From: Lacibacter sp. H407
GTDB lineage: Bacteria > Bacteroidota > Bacteroidia > Chitinophagales > Chitinophagaceae
Reading direction: 5' to 3'
DNA: 64,000 bases
Assembly (NCBI RefSeq): GCF_037892605.1
Contig: NZ_JBBKTU010000001.1
Location: 124,001 to 188,000, forward strand
The translations under genes were made by a program, and so were the position numbers. The notes beneath the pieces are model-generated. The model searched no databases and had not been told where the DNA came from. It saw nothing but the letters and a program-made list of their open reading frames with translations. How positions within the stretch are numbered: the stretch's first letter is position 1; every line of letters begins with the position of its first letter. Of the stretch, positions 1 through 9,289 are shown piece after piece.

Positions 1-2
1 GT

Positions 3-878
3 TCTCTTTTACCGATGGAAGAAACCCAAATACAAGCTGAAGTAAGTGGCCGTGTAGTTTCACATTCCATTAACGAAGGTGCCTATGTTAATAAAGGCGC
101 TCTCTTGGTAAAATTGTTTGATGGCGACTTGCAGGCGCAGTTGAAAAAATTAGAGGTTCAGTTGCAGATCGCTGAAAAAACAGAAGAGCGAAACAAAGAA
201 TTATTAAAGATCAGTGGTATTAGTCAACAGGATTACGATCTCAGTTTTCTGCAGGTGAGTAATATTAAAGCAGATATTGAACTGTTACGTACAAACATTG
301 TAAAAACGGAAATTCGTGCACCCTTCAGCGGAAAGATCGGATTCAGAAATATTTCAATAGGTGCTTATATTACACCGGCAACCATCATCACCAATCTTCG
401 CCAGTTGAGTCAAATGAAGTTGCAGTTCAGTGTTCCCGAAAAATATACATCCAAAATACGCATGGGACAATCCATCAGCTTTTCGGTTGAAGGAAGTACA
501 CGAAAATTTCTGGCCCGGGTATATGCATCCGAATCTACTGTAAGCGAAACCACACGTGGATTGAATGTGCGTTGCATGGTACAACAGAATGATGCATCGC
601 TCGTGCCTGGTTCGTTTGCAAAAGTGGATATGGATTTTGCGAAAAACGATAATGCGATCCTTGTTCCATCACAAGCCATTTTGCCACAGGCAAGAGGTAA
701 AAAACTGATCTTATACAGAGACGGTGTTGCAAAATTTGTAGATGTGCAAACCGGCATTCGTGATTCTGCCAATGTAGAGATCATCGGCGGTGTTATTCCC
801 GGCGATACTATAATTACAACAGGTTTACTCGGTTTAAAACCCGATGCAAAAGTTAAACTCTCTAAAGTTCAAAAATAA
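3..878 (+). CDS. RND efflux periplasmic adaptor subunit (HlyD/MFP family), 5' end outside the window
   Basis: Periplasmic adaptor that links an inner-membrane RND pump to an outer-membrane channel. The reading frame is open to the window edge, so the apparent ATG at 15 is internal and the signal peptide or lipobox lies upstream. What is visible starts in the first half of the biotinyl-lipoyl domain (EVSGRVVSHSINEGAYVNKG), followed by a short alpha-hairpin with coiled-coil character (about residues 50-95), the second lipoyl half (IRAPFSGKIGFRNISIGAY), the beta-barrel and the membrane-proximal domain. The next gene starts 3 bp after the stop. The set adaptor-permease-channel without a local regulator is a typical tripartite operon. 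Substrate cannot be told from sequence. Confidence 0.9.
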   Translation, partial: SLLPMEETQIQAEVSGRVVSHSINEGAYVNKGALLVKLFDGDLQAQLKKLEVQLQIAEKTEERNKELLKISGISQQDYDLSFLQVSNIKADIELLRTNIVKTEIRAPFSGKIGFRNISIGAYITPATIITNLRQLSQMKLQFSVPEKYTSKIRMGQSISFSVEGSTRKFLARVYASESTVSETTRGLNVRCMVQQNDASLVPGSFAKVDMDFAKNDNAILVPSQAILPQARGKKLILYRDGVAKFVDVQTGIRDSANVEIIGGVIPGDTIITTGLLGLKPDAKVKLSKVQK

Positions 879-881
879 AGT

Positions 882-3800
882 ATGACTATTTCCGAACTGA
901 GTTTGAAGCGACCGGTGTTAGCAATTGTGATGAACATCATGATTGTCTTATTTGGTGTTATCGGGTTTCGTTTCCTGGGAATTCGTGACTATCCCGCAAT
1001 CGATCCCCCCAATATCAGCGTTCGTACATCATACCCCGGCGCAAATGCTGATGTAATTGAATCACAAATTACTGAGCCGTTGGAAAAATCGATTAACGGT
1101 ATTGCAGGTGTAAAAAATATTACCAGCAGCAGCAGCCAGGGAAACAGCAACATCAATGTTGAGTTTGAATTAGGTTTTAATTTAGAAGAAGCTGCAAATG
1201 ATGTGCGTGATAAAGTATCACAAACAGTTCGCTCACTTCCTGCAGATCTTGATGCCCCGCCAGTAGTTACAAAAGCAGATGCCAGTAGTGATCCCATTAT
1301 CTCCATGACGGTGCAAAGTGAGGGCCGTAATCAACTACAGGTAACAGAATACGCAACCAACAGTTTGCTTGAGCGTATTCAAACGATCCCTGGTGTTAGT
1401 ACAGTAAATATATGGGGTGAAAAAAGATACGCTATGCGTGTTTGGTTTGAACCTGAAAAACTATTGGCCTATAACTTAACTGCAAGAGATGTACAAAGTG
1501 CACTGCAACGTGAAAACCTGGAATTACCATCCGGTAAAATAACCGGGAACACCATGGAGTTAACGGTACGCACCTTTGGCCGTTTAACTACGGAAGAAGA
1601 TTTCAATAATCTCATTGTTGCAAATATTGAAGGGCGTGATATTAAATTGAAAGATGTTGGCCAAGCCGTGTTGGGACCGGAGAATGAAGAGAGTGGTATG
1701 AAAGAAAGCGGTACACCTATGATCGCATTGGCCATTGTACCGCAACCAGGCAGCAACTATGTTGCCATTGCTGATGAATTTTATAAACGTTACGAACAAA
1801 TAAAAAAAGAAGTACCCTCTGATATAACGCTTGACATAGCAATGGATCAAACGAGATTTGTACGGAAATCTATTGCTGAAGTAGAAGAAACACTTGTTCT
1901 CTCATTTGCGTTGGTGGTGCTCATTATCTTTCTCTTCTTTCGTGATTGGATCGTTGCAATACGTCCGTTAATTGATATTCCTGTTTCACTGATTGGTGCA
2001 TTCTTTATTATGTATCTCAGTGGCTTTACCATTAATGTACTCACACTGCTTGCGATCGTATTGGCAACAGGATTAGTGGTAGATGATGGTATTGTGGTAA
2101 CAGAAAATATTTTTAAGAAAATGGAACAGGGCATGGATAAATACAAAGCTGCCCGTGAAGGTTCCAAAGAAATTTATTTTGCGGTTATTGCAACATCGAT
2201 CACGCTGGCGGTTGTATTTCTACCCATCATTTTCTTAGAAGGCTTTGTGGGAAGATTGTTCCGTGAGTTTGGGATTGTGGTAGCAGGTGCCGTATTGATT
2301 TCTGCATTTGTATCGCTTACTTTAACACCCGTACTCAATGTTTATCTTACCCGAAAAGGTGGCACAAGACACGGATGGTTCTATCGTGTAACTGAACCGT
2401 TTTTTACAGGGATGGAACGTGGTTATCATAAGTTATTGATAGGTTTCATGCGTGTAAGATGGGTTGCCATACTTTTAATTCTTGGTTGCTTTGGTACTAT
2501 CTGGCTAATTGGCAATTCCCTGCAAAGTGAACTTGCACCAATGGAAGACCGTAGCCAGTTTCGTTTGCAAGTAAGTGCGCCCGAAGGAACAAGTTTTGAT
2601 GCAATGGATGCATATATTGATAAACTAAACCAACTTGTATTAGATAGCGTACCGGAAAACAGAGTACTCATTTCTATGACAGCGCCTGGGTTTACGGGAA
2701 CAGGGTCGGCCAACAGCGGCTTTGTTCGCTCAATGCTCGTTGATCCCGATCAGCGGCAGCGTTCGCAACAACAGATCGTTGATCTTATCAACCGAAATCT
2801 ACCAAAGTATAACGAAGGAAGAGCGTTTGCCATTCAGGAACAAACCATTTCAGTAAACCGCCGGGGTGGTTTACCCGTTTCATTTGTGGTACAAAACAAC
2901 AATTTCGAAAAACTAAAAAGTGTATTGCCCCAATTTCTTGAAGAAGCACAAAAAAATCCTGTTTTCTCCAGTGTTGATATCGATCTTAAATTTAATAAAC
3001 CTGAATTACGTTTAAATATTGATCGCTTGCGTGCAAGTGAATTAGGCGTAAGTGTAACAGATATTTCAGAATTAATGCAGTTATCGCTCAGTAACAGAAG
3101 ACTTGGCTACTTTATTAAAGATGGTAAGCAGTATCAGGTAATTGGTCAGGTATACCGTAGCGACCGTGATGACCCTACTGACCTTAAAAATCTTTTTGTT
3201 CGTAATGCTTCCGGGCAAATGATCTCTGTTGATCAATTTGTAAGCTTCGAAGAAGAAACCACGCCACCAACACTTTACCATTTTAACCGATACAAATCAG
3301 CAACTATTAGTGCAGGTTTAGCACCAGGCAAAACGATTGGCGATGGTATAAAAGAAATGGAAGCTATTGCAGATAAATTGCTCGATGAATCGTTTAATAC
3401 AGCACTGTCGGGCAACTCAAGAGATTTTGCAGAAAGTAGTGGCAATACATTTTTTGCCTTAGGCCTTGCTTTAATATTAATTTTTCTTGTATTAGCTGCA
3501 CAGTTTGAAAGCTTTATTGATCCGCTGGTTATTATGTTTACGGTACCATTAGCTATTGCCGGTGCGTTGTTTTCATTGTGGTTGTTCGATCAAACAATTA
3601 ATATCTTCTCACAAATAGGGATGATCATGTTAATTGGACTTGTAACTAAAAATGGTATTTTGATTGTTGAATTTGCCAATCAGAAAAAACACGCAGGCAT
3701 GTTAAAGAAACCTGCGGTTATTGAAGCAGCCACTATGCGATTACGTCCAATTCTCATGACAAGTCTGGCAATGGCGCTTGGTGCGTTGCCATTAGCATTA

Positions 3801-3980
3801 TCACTGGGCGCTGCATCTACAAGCCGCATTCCGTTAGGTATAGTAATTGTTGGTGGAATTATGTTCTCTCTGCTTTTAACATTATTTGTAATTCCTGCCA
3901 TGTATTCGTACCTGTCATCAAAAAAAATCAAAGTGCATGAAGAAGAAACTGAAGCTGCTATCGCTAAGCTGTCTGATTAA
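882..3980 (+). CDS. RND efflux permease (AcrB/HAE1-like)
   Basis: Proton-driven inner-membrane pump of 1032 residues, the normal length for the HAE1/AcrB family. It opens with the usual cytoplasmic MTISELSLKRPVLAIVMNI and has 12 expected membrane helices in two halves, each followed by a large periplasmic loop. The proton-relay aspartate pair is in helix 4 (VVDDGIVV, about residue 401) and the matching lysine in helix 10 (TKNGILIVEFANQ, about residue 921). This set favours a drug/organic-compound exporter rather than a heavy-metal CusA type. It is translationally tight with the adaptor (3-bp gap) and its last 44 nt overlap the downstream tolC-like gene in another frame. Highly confident for family, not for substrate. 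Confidence 0.95.
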   Translation: MTISELSLKRPVLAIVMNIMIVLFGVIGFRFLGIRDYPAIDPPNISVRTSYPGANADVIESQITEPLEKSINGIAGVKNITSSSSQGNSNINVEFELGFNLEEAANDVRDKVSQTVRSLPADLDAPPVVTKADASSDPIISMTVQSEGRNQLQVTEYATNSLLERIQTIPGVSTVNIWGEKRYAMRVWFEPEKLLAYNLTARDVQSALQRENLELPSGKITGNTMELTVRTFGRLTTEEDFNNLIVANIEGRDIKLKDVGQAVLGPENEESGMKESGTPMIALAIVPQPGSNYVAIADEFYKRYEQIKKEVPSDITLDIAMDQTRFVRKSIAEVEETLVLSFALVVLIIFLFFRDWIVAIRPLIDIPVSLIGAFFIMYLSGFTINVLTLLAIVLATGLVVDDGIVVTENIFKKMEQGMDKYKAAREGSKEIYFAVIATSITLAVVFLPIIFLEGFVGRLFREFGIVVAGAVLISAFVSLTLTPVLNVYLTRKGGTRHGWFYRVTEPFFTGMERGYHKLLIGFMRVRWVAILLILGCFGTIWLIGNSLQSELAPMEDRSQFRLQVSAPEGTSFDAMDAYIDKLNQLVLDSVPENRVLISMTAPGFTGTGSANSGFVRSMLVDPDQRQRSQQQIVDLINRNLPKYNEGRAFAIQEQTISVNRRGGLPVSFVVQNNNFEKLKSVLPQFLEEAQKNPVFSSVDIDLKFNKPELRLNIDRLRASELGVSVTDISELMQLSLSNRRLGYFIKDGKQYQVIGQVYRSDRDDPTDLKNLFVRNASGQMISVDQFVSFEEETTPPTLYHFNRYKSATISAGLAPGKTIGDGIKEMEAIADKLLDESFNTALSGNSRDFAESSGNTFFALGLALILIFLVLAAQFESFIDPLVIMFTVPLAIAGALFSLWLFDQTINIFSQIGMIMLIGLVTKNGILIVEFANQKKHAGMLKKPAVIEAATMRLRPILMTSLAMALGALPLALSLGAASTSRIPLGIVIVGGIMFSLLLTLFVIPAMYSYLSSKKIKVHEEETEAAIAKLSD

Positions 3981-5250
3981 TATAGTGGCGTTTGCGCAGG
4001 TAACAACAAGGCTCACTGTTGATGAGGCCATTCGCATTGCCGTCGAAAAAAACTTTGATGTTGAAATTGTAAAGAATGAGCAGGAGATCGGCATCATCAA
4101 CAATAATTGGGGAACAGCCGGTGCATTGCCAAATGTTTCATTGAACAGCACGCTTGGTATTGCTTCAAACAATCTTGAACAACGTCTCACTAACGGAACA
4201 GTGATCAAACGAAATGGCGCTATTCTTCGAAATCAGAATGCGGGCTTAGCAGTAAGCTGGCGAATTTTTGATGGCATGCGGATGTTTGCCAGCAAACGTC
4301 GTTTAGAAGAACTTGAAAAAATTGGGGAGCTGAGTTTTCGCAGTCAGATCAATACAACGGTGTATAACATCATTGGTTCGTATTACCAGATTGTACAACT
4401 CAATCAACAACGCAAAGCATTACAGGCAACGATCAAATTTTTTGAAGAACGCCGGTTGATCGCTGAAAGTCGCTTCACCATTGGTACTGCACCCAAAACA
4501 GATTTTCTGCAAGCAGAAGTTGATCTCAATCAACAAAAAGGAAGTTTACTGGCAGTAGAAAATAACATCCGTGTTGCGAAAGCAAATTTCAACAACCTGT
4601 TGGGACGTAAACCGGATACTGCTTTTGAAGTAACTGACATTATTGAACCTGATGCAACCGTAAGTTATGCTTCGCTTTTACAGAAAGCACAAACTGATAA
4701 CTACGATCTGTTGTTGGCACAAAGCAATTTGACTGTATTGGTACAACAGAAACGGGAAATTCTTTCGCAGCGTTTACCTTCTGTTACACTCAATGGAAAT
4801 TTCAATCTTGCACAAAGCAGAAATGATGCAGGTTTTACTTTATTCAACCGTAATCTTGGGCCAAGCGGCAACGTTGGAATAGCCATCCCGATCTTCCAGG
4901 GAGGAAATATCAAACGCCAGGAACAGGTTGCAGAAATCGGCATCAAGAATCAACAGATTGTAATTGATCAATTAAAGAACCAGGTGAACACCAGTATCTT
5001 GAATGCATACTATAATTTCCAGAACGCAATTAATTTAGTGACGCTGGAAAAAAATACATTGGCGTTAATTGAAGAAAATAATGTGATCGCTACAGAACGT
5101 TTTCGCAAACTGGCCATTACATCGCTTGAACTACGTCAGGTTCAGATCGATTATATCAACGGACAAACCCGTTACATCAATTCACTCTATATGGCAAAAT
5201 TGGCCGAAGCGGAAATGAAGTTGTTAGCGGGGGATTTGAGTAAGTTATAG
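3937..5250 (+). CDS. TolC-family outer membrane efflux channel
   Basis: Outer-membrane exit duct of the tripartite pump, 437 residues. The N-terminus MKKKLKLLSLSCLINIVAFAQ is a clear signal peptide with a Bacteroidota-type cleavage before Gln, which fixes the start at 3937 even though this lies 44 nt inside the permease gene. Two OEP repeats follow, each with long amphipathic helices (VRVAKANFNNLLG-type heptads) and an inverted-repeat internal structure. The operon ends after this gene, where a long inverted repeat and a T-tailed hairpin follow. Alternative starts would remove the signal peptide, so the overlap is most likely real. Confidence 0.93.
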   Translation: MKKKLKLLSLSCLINIVAFAQVTTRLTVDEAIRIAVEKNFDVEIVKNEQEIGIINNNWGTAGALPNVSLNSTLGIASNNLEQRLTNGTVIKRNGAILRNQNAGLAVSWRIFDGMRMFASKRRLEELEKIGELSFRSQINTTVYNIIGSYYQIVQLNQQRKALQATIKFFEERRLIAESRFTIGTAPKTDFLQAEVDLNQQKGSLLAVENNIRVAKANFNNLLGRKPDTAFEVTDIIEPDATVSYASLLQKAQTDNYDLLLAQSNLTVLVQQKREILSQRLPSVTLNGNFNLAQSRNDAGFTLFNRNLGPSGNVGIAIPIFQGGNIKRQEQVAEIGIKNQQIVIDQLKNQVNTSILNAYYNFQNAINLVTLEKNTLALIEENNVIATERFRKLAITSLELRQVQIDYINGQTRYINSLYMAKLAEAEMKLLAGDLSKL

Positions 5251-5260
5251 TACAATCTTC

Positions 5261-5318
5261 GTCTGACGCCCACGTCTGACGATTTCAAAAAATATTCTGT
5301 CAGACAAGGGCGTCAGAC
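5261..5318. repeat. Nested inverted repeat downstream of the efflux operon
   Basis: The left arm (5261-5280) reads GTCTGACGCCC-AC-GTCTGAC; the right arm (5299-5318) is its reverse complement GTCAGAC-AA-GGGCGTCAGAC except for the 2-nt internal bulge. The loop is 18 nt and A/T-rich. The heptamer GTCTGAC therefore occurs twice in each arm. It lies directly before the T-tailed terminator, so it is not itself needed to end transcription. Confidence 0.7.
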
Positions 5319-5322
5319 AGTG

Positions 5323-5358
5323 AGCCGCTGATAATCCCATCAGCGGCTTTCTTTTTTT
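5323..5358 (+). terminator. Rho-independent terminator of the efflux operon
   Basis: Perfect 10-bp stem AGCCGCTGAT / ATCAGCGGCT (5323-5332, 5339-5348) with a 6-nt loop, followed by TTCTTTTTTT. Placed between the tolC-like gene and purE. Confidence 0.85.
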
Positions 5359-5366
5359 ACTGCCTT

Positions 5367-5374
5367 TAGTTTTG
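5367..5374 (+). promoter_or_regulatory. Putative purE promoter -7 box
   Basis: TAGTTTTG matches the Bacteroidota -7 consensus TAnnTTTG and lies 22 nt before the purE ATG, just after the preceding terminator. No clear -33 TTG box was found at the expected spacing, so this is a consensus match only. Confidence 0.4.
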
Positions 5375-5396
5375 TTTCTTTGCAACAAATCAATTT

Positions 5397-5912
5397 ATGG
5401 CAACTCCAATCATCGGCATTATCATGGGCAGCGACAGTGATCTCCCTGTTATGCAACCCGCAGCTGATATTCTGAAAGAATTTGGGATCGATTATGAATT
5501 AACAGTTGTATCAGCTCATCGTACTCCGTTACGTATGATGGAGTATGCCCAAACTGCCAAGGGAAGAGGATTGAAAGTAATTATTGCAGGCGCAGGTGGT
5601 GCTGCTCATTTACCTGGTATGGTTGCCAGTGTTACTACTTTACCGGTAATTGGTGTACCGGTGAAATCGAGCAACTCAATTGACGGATGGGATTCTGTTC
5701 TTTCCATTTTACAAATGCCGAATGGTGTGCCTGTTGCAACTGTTGCGTTGAATGCTGCAAAGAATGCAGGTATACTTGCAGCAGAGATCATAGGCACTTA
5801 TGAAGAAACTGTTGCAGCAAAACTTGCAGCCTATAAATCGAACATGAATGATGAAGTGATTGCGAAGGTTGCAAAACTGAAGCAGGATGGCTGGGAAAAC
5901 AAATTCGACTGA
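5397..5912 (+). CDS. purE: N5-carboxyaminoimidazole ribonucleotide mutase PurE
   Basis: Cytoplasmic enzyme of purine synthesis that converts N5-CAIR to CAIR (class I PurE). The 171-residue length is right. Visible signatures are the N-terminal [17 protein letters not shown] phosphate-binding loop, the catalytic-histidine loop VSAHRTP at about residue 41, and the glycine-rich [15 protein letters not shown] stretch, plus [14 protein letters not shown]. The gene stands alone between two terminated or lipoprotein genes; purK, often its partner, is not in the window. The start is the only ATG before the first conserved motif. Confidence 0.97.
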   Translation: MATPIIGIIMGSDSDLPVMQPAADILKEFGIDYELTVVSAHRTPLRMMEYAQTAKGRGLKVIIAGAGGAAHLPGMVASVTTLPVIGVPVKSSNSIDGWDSVLSILQMPNGVPVATVALNAAKNAGILAAEIIGTYEETVAAKLAAYKSNMNDEVIAKVAKLKQDGWENKFD

Positions 5913-5943
5913 TCGATTTCCTTATCATAAATAATAACTTCCA

Positions 5944-6762
5944 ATGAAACAACAATTACATCTCCTTGTTTCTGCATTCCTTTTGAGCATGCTTATTAGT
6001 TCATGTACTTTATTTCGCTTTGCGTATTCTCCAACCATACAAAACATACCGGCCTTTAAAGAAAAAAACGAGGCCCGTATCAACGCTTCCGTTGCAAGCA
6101 CATTAACAGGAACTGAAAACAGCTACAGTTTACAGGGAGCCTACGCTGTTTCCGATCACTTTGCATTAACCGCTTCATGGAATGGCTCATTGCGCAGTCA
6201 GGATGAGCTGACCATAACCAATGGTGGTGGTACAACAAACACCGAAATTGTGAAATACAACCGAAGCACCGCTGAGTTTGGTGCAGGTATTTTCTATCCA
6301 ATTTCAAAAGATAAAAAAGTATTTTTCGAATTATATGGTGGTTATGGTTTTGGTAAGAATGATATCTCTGACAATGTTGCTACAAACAGTGGCCCGAACG
6401 GATTTCACAACAGTAAAACCAACAAGTTTTATTTTCAACCATCCTTTAGTTTCCACCCCGGCGATAATTTTACGATAACGCCGGTGTTACGTTTTACTTC
6501 GATTGGCTATACTGATATTTCAACCAGTTACGACAATAACGAATTGGGGAATTATCAATTGCTGCAAATAGGAAACAGACGTTTATTTTTTGTTGAACCT
6601 GCATTGATGACCAGTTTTGGATTTGAAAGTGCACCTTGGTTTCGAATACAGGCCCAAATGAATGTGTCGATGCTTGCAGGAAGCACCAATACAAATTATC
6701 GTAGTAACTATTTCAGTGTGGGATTCCAGTTTGATCCTGTAAAAGCATTTGCGAAGAAATAA
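5944..6762 (+). CDS. Putative outer-membrane beta-barrel lipoprotein, unknown function
   Basis: A 272-residue protein with a lipoprotein signal (MKQQLHLLVSAFLLSMLISSC; lipobox LISSC). The rest is rich in alternating aromatic/polar strands (for example VFFELYGGYGFGKND and FRIQAQMNVSML), as in small barrel proteins that are often annotated as 'hypothetical' in this phylum. No catalytic motif is visible. It starts 31 bp after purE, so it may be co-transcribed, but no functional tie is evident. It ends 2 bp from the convergent bshC gene with no room for a separate terminator. Confidence 0.7.
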   Translation: MKQQLHLLVSAFLLSMLISSCTLFRFAYSPTIQNIPAFKEKNEARINASVASTLTGTENSYSLQGAYAVSDHFALTASWNGSLRSQDELTITNGGGTTNTEIVKYNRSTAEFGAGIFYPISKDKKVFFELYGGYGFGKNDISDNVATNSGPNGFHNSKTNKFYFQPSFSFHPGDNFTITPVLRFTSIGYTDISTSYDNNELGNYQLLQIGNRRLFFVEPALMTSFGFESAPWFRIQAQMNVSMLAGSTNTNYRSNYFSVGFQFDPVKAFAKK

Positions 6763-6764
6763 TA

Positions 6765-8360
6765 TCAGCTTGTCAAAACAACAAACTCCTGTTCCAGCGA
6801 CAGCGAGTGTTGATACAAAGCATCGATAAACCCACTTCCCCACCTGGCATAAAGGCCGAGAAAACTTTCTTTCCGTTCCTGCAAACTTTTGCCGGGGAAG
6901 AGTTGCTGTTTAATGGTTTGTATCTGCCTTTGTTGATCAGCATATTTTCGTTTCTCCGCACGAAGTAATTTTTTTTCTAGTTCCTGTAACCGATACAGTG
7001 CTTTTGTTTTTAACGCTTCCACGTGTTGCGTTAATGTAGAATCAACAACAGCGGCTTTTTGTTTGAGCAGTTCATAGAACGCTTCCGCTTCAGAAAAACT
7101 ACCATTTAGTTTTACGGGGTTTGTTGTAATGCGGTGTACAAATTTGTTCAACAATTCATCTTCACTTGCAAAGAAATCAGTTGCTGTAAAACCAAGCTTC
7201 TGAATTTTATCGATCCATTGCTGTTCAGTAACTAAAAATGAATTACGTAACACCAAAACAGGGAAAGGAACTTTGTGATGTGAAAATACATTCTTCAACT
7301 CCAGCCAGTAAGCCAGTTCTCCTCCACCGCCAATAAATGCGATGTTGGGAAGAATGGTATCCTGGTATAAACCACGCAGAATTACATTGGGACTGAAACG
7401 CTCCGGATGTTCGTTCAACTCCTTCAGCATTTCATCTTTTGTAAACTTGATGGTTGTATTTGCAACTGCAAAACCATCTCCCTCTGCTTCTATCCTCTCA
7501 CGCAGGTCTTCATCAAAATAAAATAAGTTGATCTCTCTGCCTCCCGCCTGTACCTTGTAATGTTGCTCAAGTGCAACTGTTGTTTGATGAACGATCGCAG
7601 AAGATGAACGTTGCAATAACTCTTCTTCAAATACAGGGATCATTTGTTGCTTCAGTTCTTTTGCATCAGCGTTGATCACGATCAAACCAAAACGCTCAAA
7701 CAGAAAATGAACAAATGCAAATGTTGCATCCTGGATGGTTGTCTTTTCTTTATACGCTGCAAGCAATGCGTCGACGATTTCTTTCCCATGCGGCTGCACC
7801 AATAATTGTCCGCTGATGGCATGGATCAATTGTGTAATATTCTTATCAACAACCATGCGGCCAAAAGCACCGTTCTGTTTTGTTGCCCACTGATACTTTA
7901 CGCCGTTCACAGTTGCATGACTCAGCTCTTCAAAATCGGCATCTTCGCTACCCATGTAATACACCGGTACAAAATTATATTGTGTTAATTCCTGCTTTAA
8001 TGTGTCAGCGAGTTTTATTGCATGCAGGATCTTATAAATAAAATAAAGCGGACCGGTAAATAAATTGGGTTGATGAGCAGTAGTGATTGTGAATGTGTTT
8101 TCCTGCAACAATAATTCGATATGCTGATTTACTAACGCTGATGAAGGAACGTTTCTGTATTGGTTTTTCAAATGATCGACCAATACTTTACGATTGGTTG
8201 AAAACGATTTACGCTCCGCAATCGTCTGTTTAATACCATCCACAGTTGGCCTGTGCACATAGAACGGCTTCAATGCAACAGCATCATCTAAATAATCCAA
8301 TACAATGTTCGAAAAAGCAGCCGTGCTGCGGTAACTTAACCGCTGTGATGTACAGTCCAT
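6765..8360 (-). CDS. bshC: Bacillithiol biosynthesis cysteine-adding enzyme BshC
   Basis: Putative cysteine ligase that completes bacillithiol (GlcN-malate plus Cys). Length 531 matches the family. Recognisable features are the N-terminal segment ending in FSTNRKVLVDHL, the HxPN-type motif TITTAHQPNLFTGPLYFIYK (about residues 94-113), YYMGSEDADFEELSH, the GGGELAYWLELKNVF stretch, and a C-terminal coiled coil (about 445-505) that forms the dimer interface. It follows the propeller gene by 66 bp; TATTTTTA, close to the -7 consensus, sits 9 nt before its ATG, so it may have its own promoter. bshA and bshB are not in the window. Confidence 0.92.
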   Translation of the reverse strand: MDCTSQRLSYRSTAAFSNIVLDYLDDAVALKPFYVHRPTVDGIKQTIAERKSFSTNRKVLVDHLKNQYRNVPSSALVNQHIELLLQENTFTITTAHQPNLFTGPLYFIYKILHAIKLADTLKQELTQYNFVPVYYMGSEDADFEELSHATVNGVKYQWATKQNGAFGRMVVDKNITQLIHAISGQLLVQPHGKEIVDALLAAYKEKTTIQDATFAFVHFLFERFGLIVINADAKELKQQMIPVFEEELLQRSSSAIVHQTTVALEQHYKVQAGGREINLFYFDEDLRERIEAEGDGFAVANTTIKFTKDEMLKELNEHPERFSPNVILRGLYQDTILPNIAFIGGGGELAYWLELKNVFSHHKVPFPVLVLRNSFLVTEQQWIDKIQKLGFTATDFFASEDELLNKFVHRITTNPVKLNGSFSEAEAFYELLKQKAAVVDSTLTQHVEALKTKALYRLQELEKKLLRAEKRKYADQQRQIQTIKQQLFPGKSLQERKESFLGLYARWGSGFIDALYQHSLSLEQEFVVLTS

Positions 8361-8426
8361 ACGTTTTGTAAAAATAGCGACATTCTAACGGATGCATTCA
8401 ACCGCCTGAAAAGTTTTCACAATCCT

Positions 8427-9257
8427 TTATCGAAGCTCGTAAGCTACTACTGAATTTTTCCAGAAAGTAGGAATATATACGATTCGTTTCGCAGCATCAT
8501 AACCTATATCGGCTGAGTTTATTTTGTCTGCCCGTCCATCCAGTAATACCTGTTTGCTGCCATCGGCCGCAACATAATAAACCACACCTCCCCATGTTGA
8601 TACAAGAAAATCCCCGCCGCCAACGTTTTCAATACCATCTGTACCGCCTTCCATTCCTTCAGCCAGCTTCGTAAGCGACCCATCTTTTTCCATACGATAC
8701 ATACTGCCGGCATCCAACACATATAAATTACCCTTGTGTTTTAAAATGCCATTCGGCCCTTTTAGTTTTGAACTGTCGAGCAGCATTGATGCCTTACTGT
8801 CTTTTACTTCATACACACGTCTTGCACGTGAGTCGGTTACATAAACAGTTCCATTTTCATCGGCCGATACATCATTTAAACCCCCGGCACCTTCAACTGC
8901 TATCCGTTCAATTATAGTTCCAGTAGTTACGTCGATCACAACCAAGTCAGTAAGATCAGCAACGTATAATTTATTTTTGTACAACCCCATTCCTTTTGGT
9001 GCCTGCAATCCACTCACCCAATCAACTGCAATGATCTTTCCATCAAGCCCCACTTTTCCAATCGAACCTTTTCCATCATTCGCCCAAGGCTGTCCATCGA
9101 TATTAGCTACATACAACACTTTGTTCTTTCCATCAAACAAAACAGATTCCGGTACTTTTAAAAGTGTATCGGTTGACCATAATTTTACTAATTGATGTTG
9201 TGCTGATGCAACAGTAAATAAGATGACAGCAATTGAAAAAAGGAATATCTTTTTCAT
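8427..9257 (-). CDS. Secreted SMP-30/gluconolactonase-like beta-propeller protein
   Basis: A 276-residue exported protein: signal peptide MKKIFLFSIAVILFTVASAQ, then about six blade-like repeats (PESVLFDGKNKVLYVANI, VYVTDSRARRVYEV, LKGPNGILKHKGNLYVLD, GGTDGIENVGGGDFLVSTW). The pattern PxGM and NDVS fits the SMP-30/gluconolactonase/LRE-like superfamily or an NHL-type propeller; true lactonase metal ligands cannot be assigned with confidence. It is the seventh gene after gene 18654-19550 in a tightly spaced minus-strand run, 33 bp after the FAD oxidase. A role as periplasmic sugar lactonase (for example arabinonolactone) is attractive in this context but is inference. Confidence 0.7.
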   Translation of the reverse strand: MKKIFLFSIAVILFTVASAQHQLVKLWSTDTLLKVPESVLFDGKNKVLYVANIDGQPWANDGKGSIGKVGLDGKIIAVDWVSGLQAPKGMGLYKNKLYVADLTDLVVIDVTTGTIIERIAVEGAGGLNDVSADENGTVYVTDSRARRVYEVKDSKASMLLDSSKLKGPNGILKHKGNLYVLDAGSMYRMEKDGSLTKLAEGMEGGTDGIENVGGGDFLVSTWGGVVYYVAADGSKQVLLDGRADKINSADIGYDAAKRIVYIPTFWKNSVVAYELR

Positions 9258-9289
9258 TTTGTTGGTTGTTAATGAGAGATAACAGCAAA

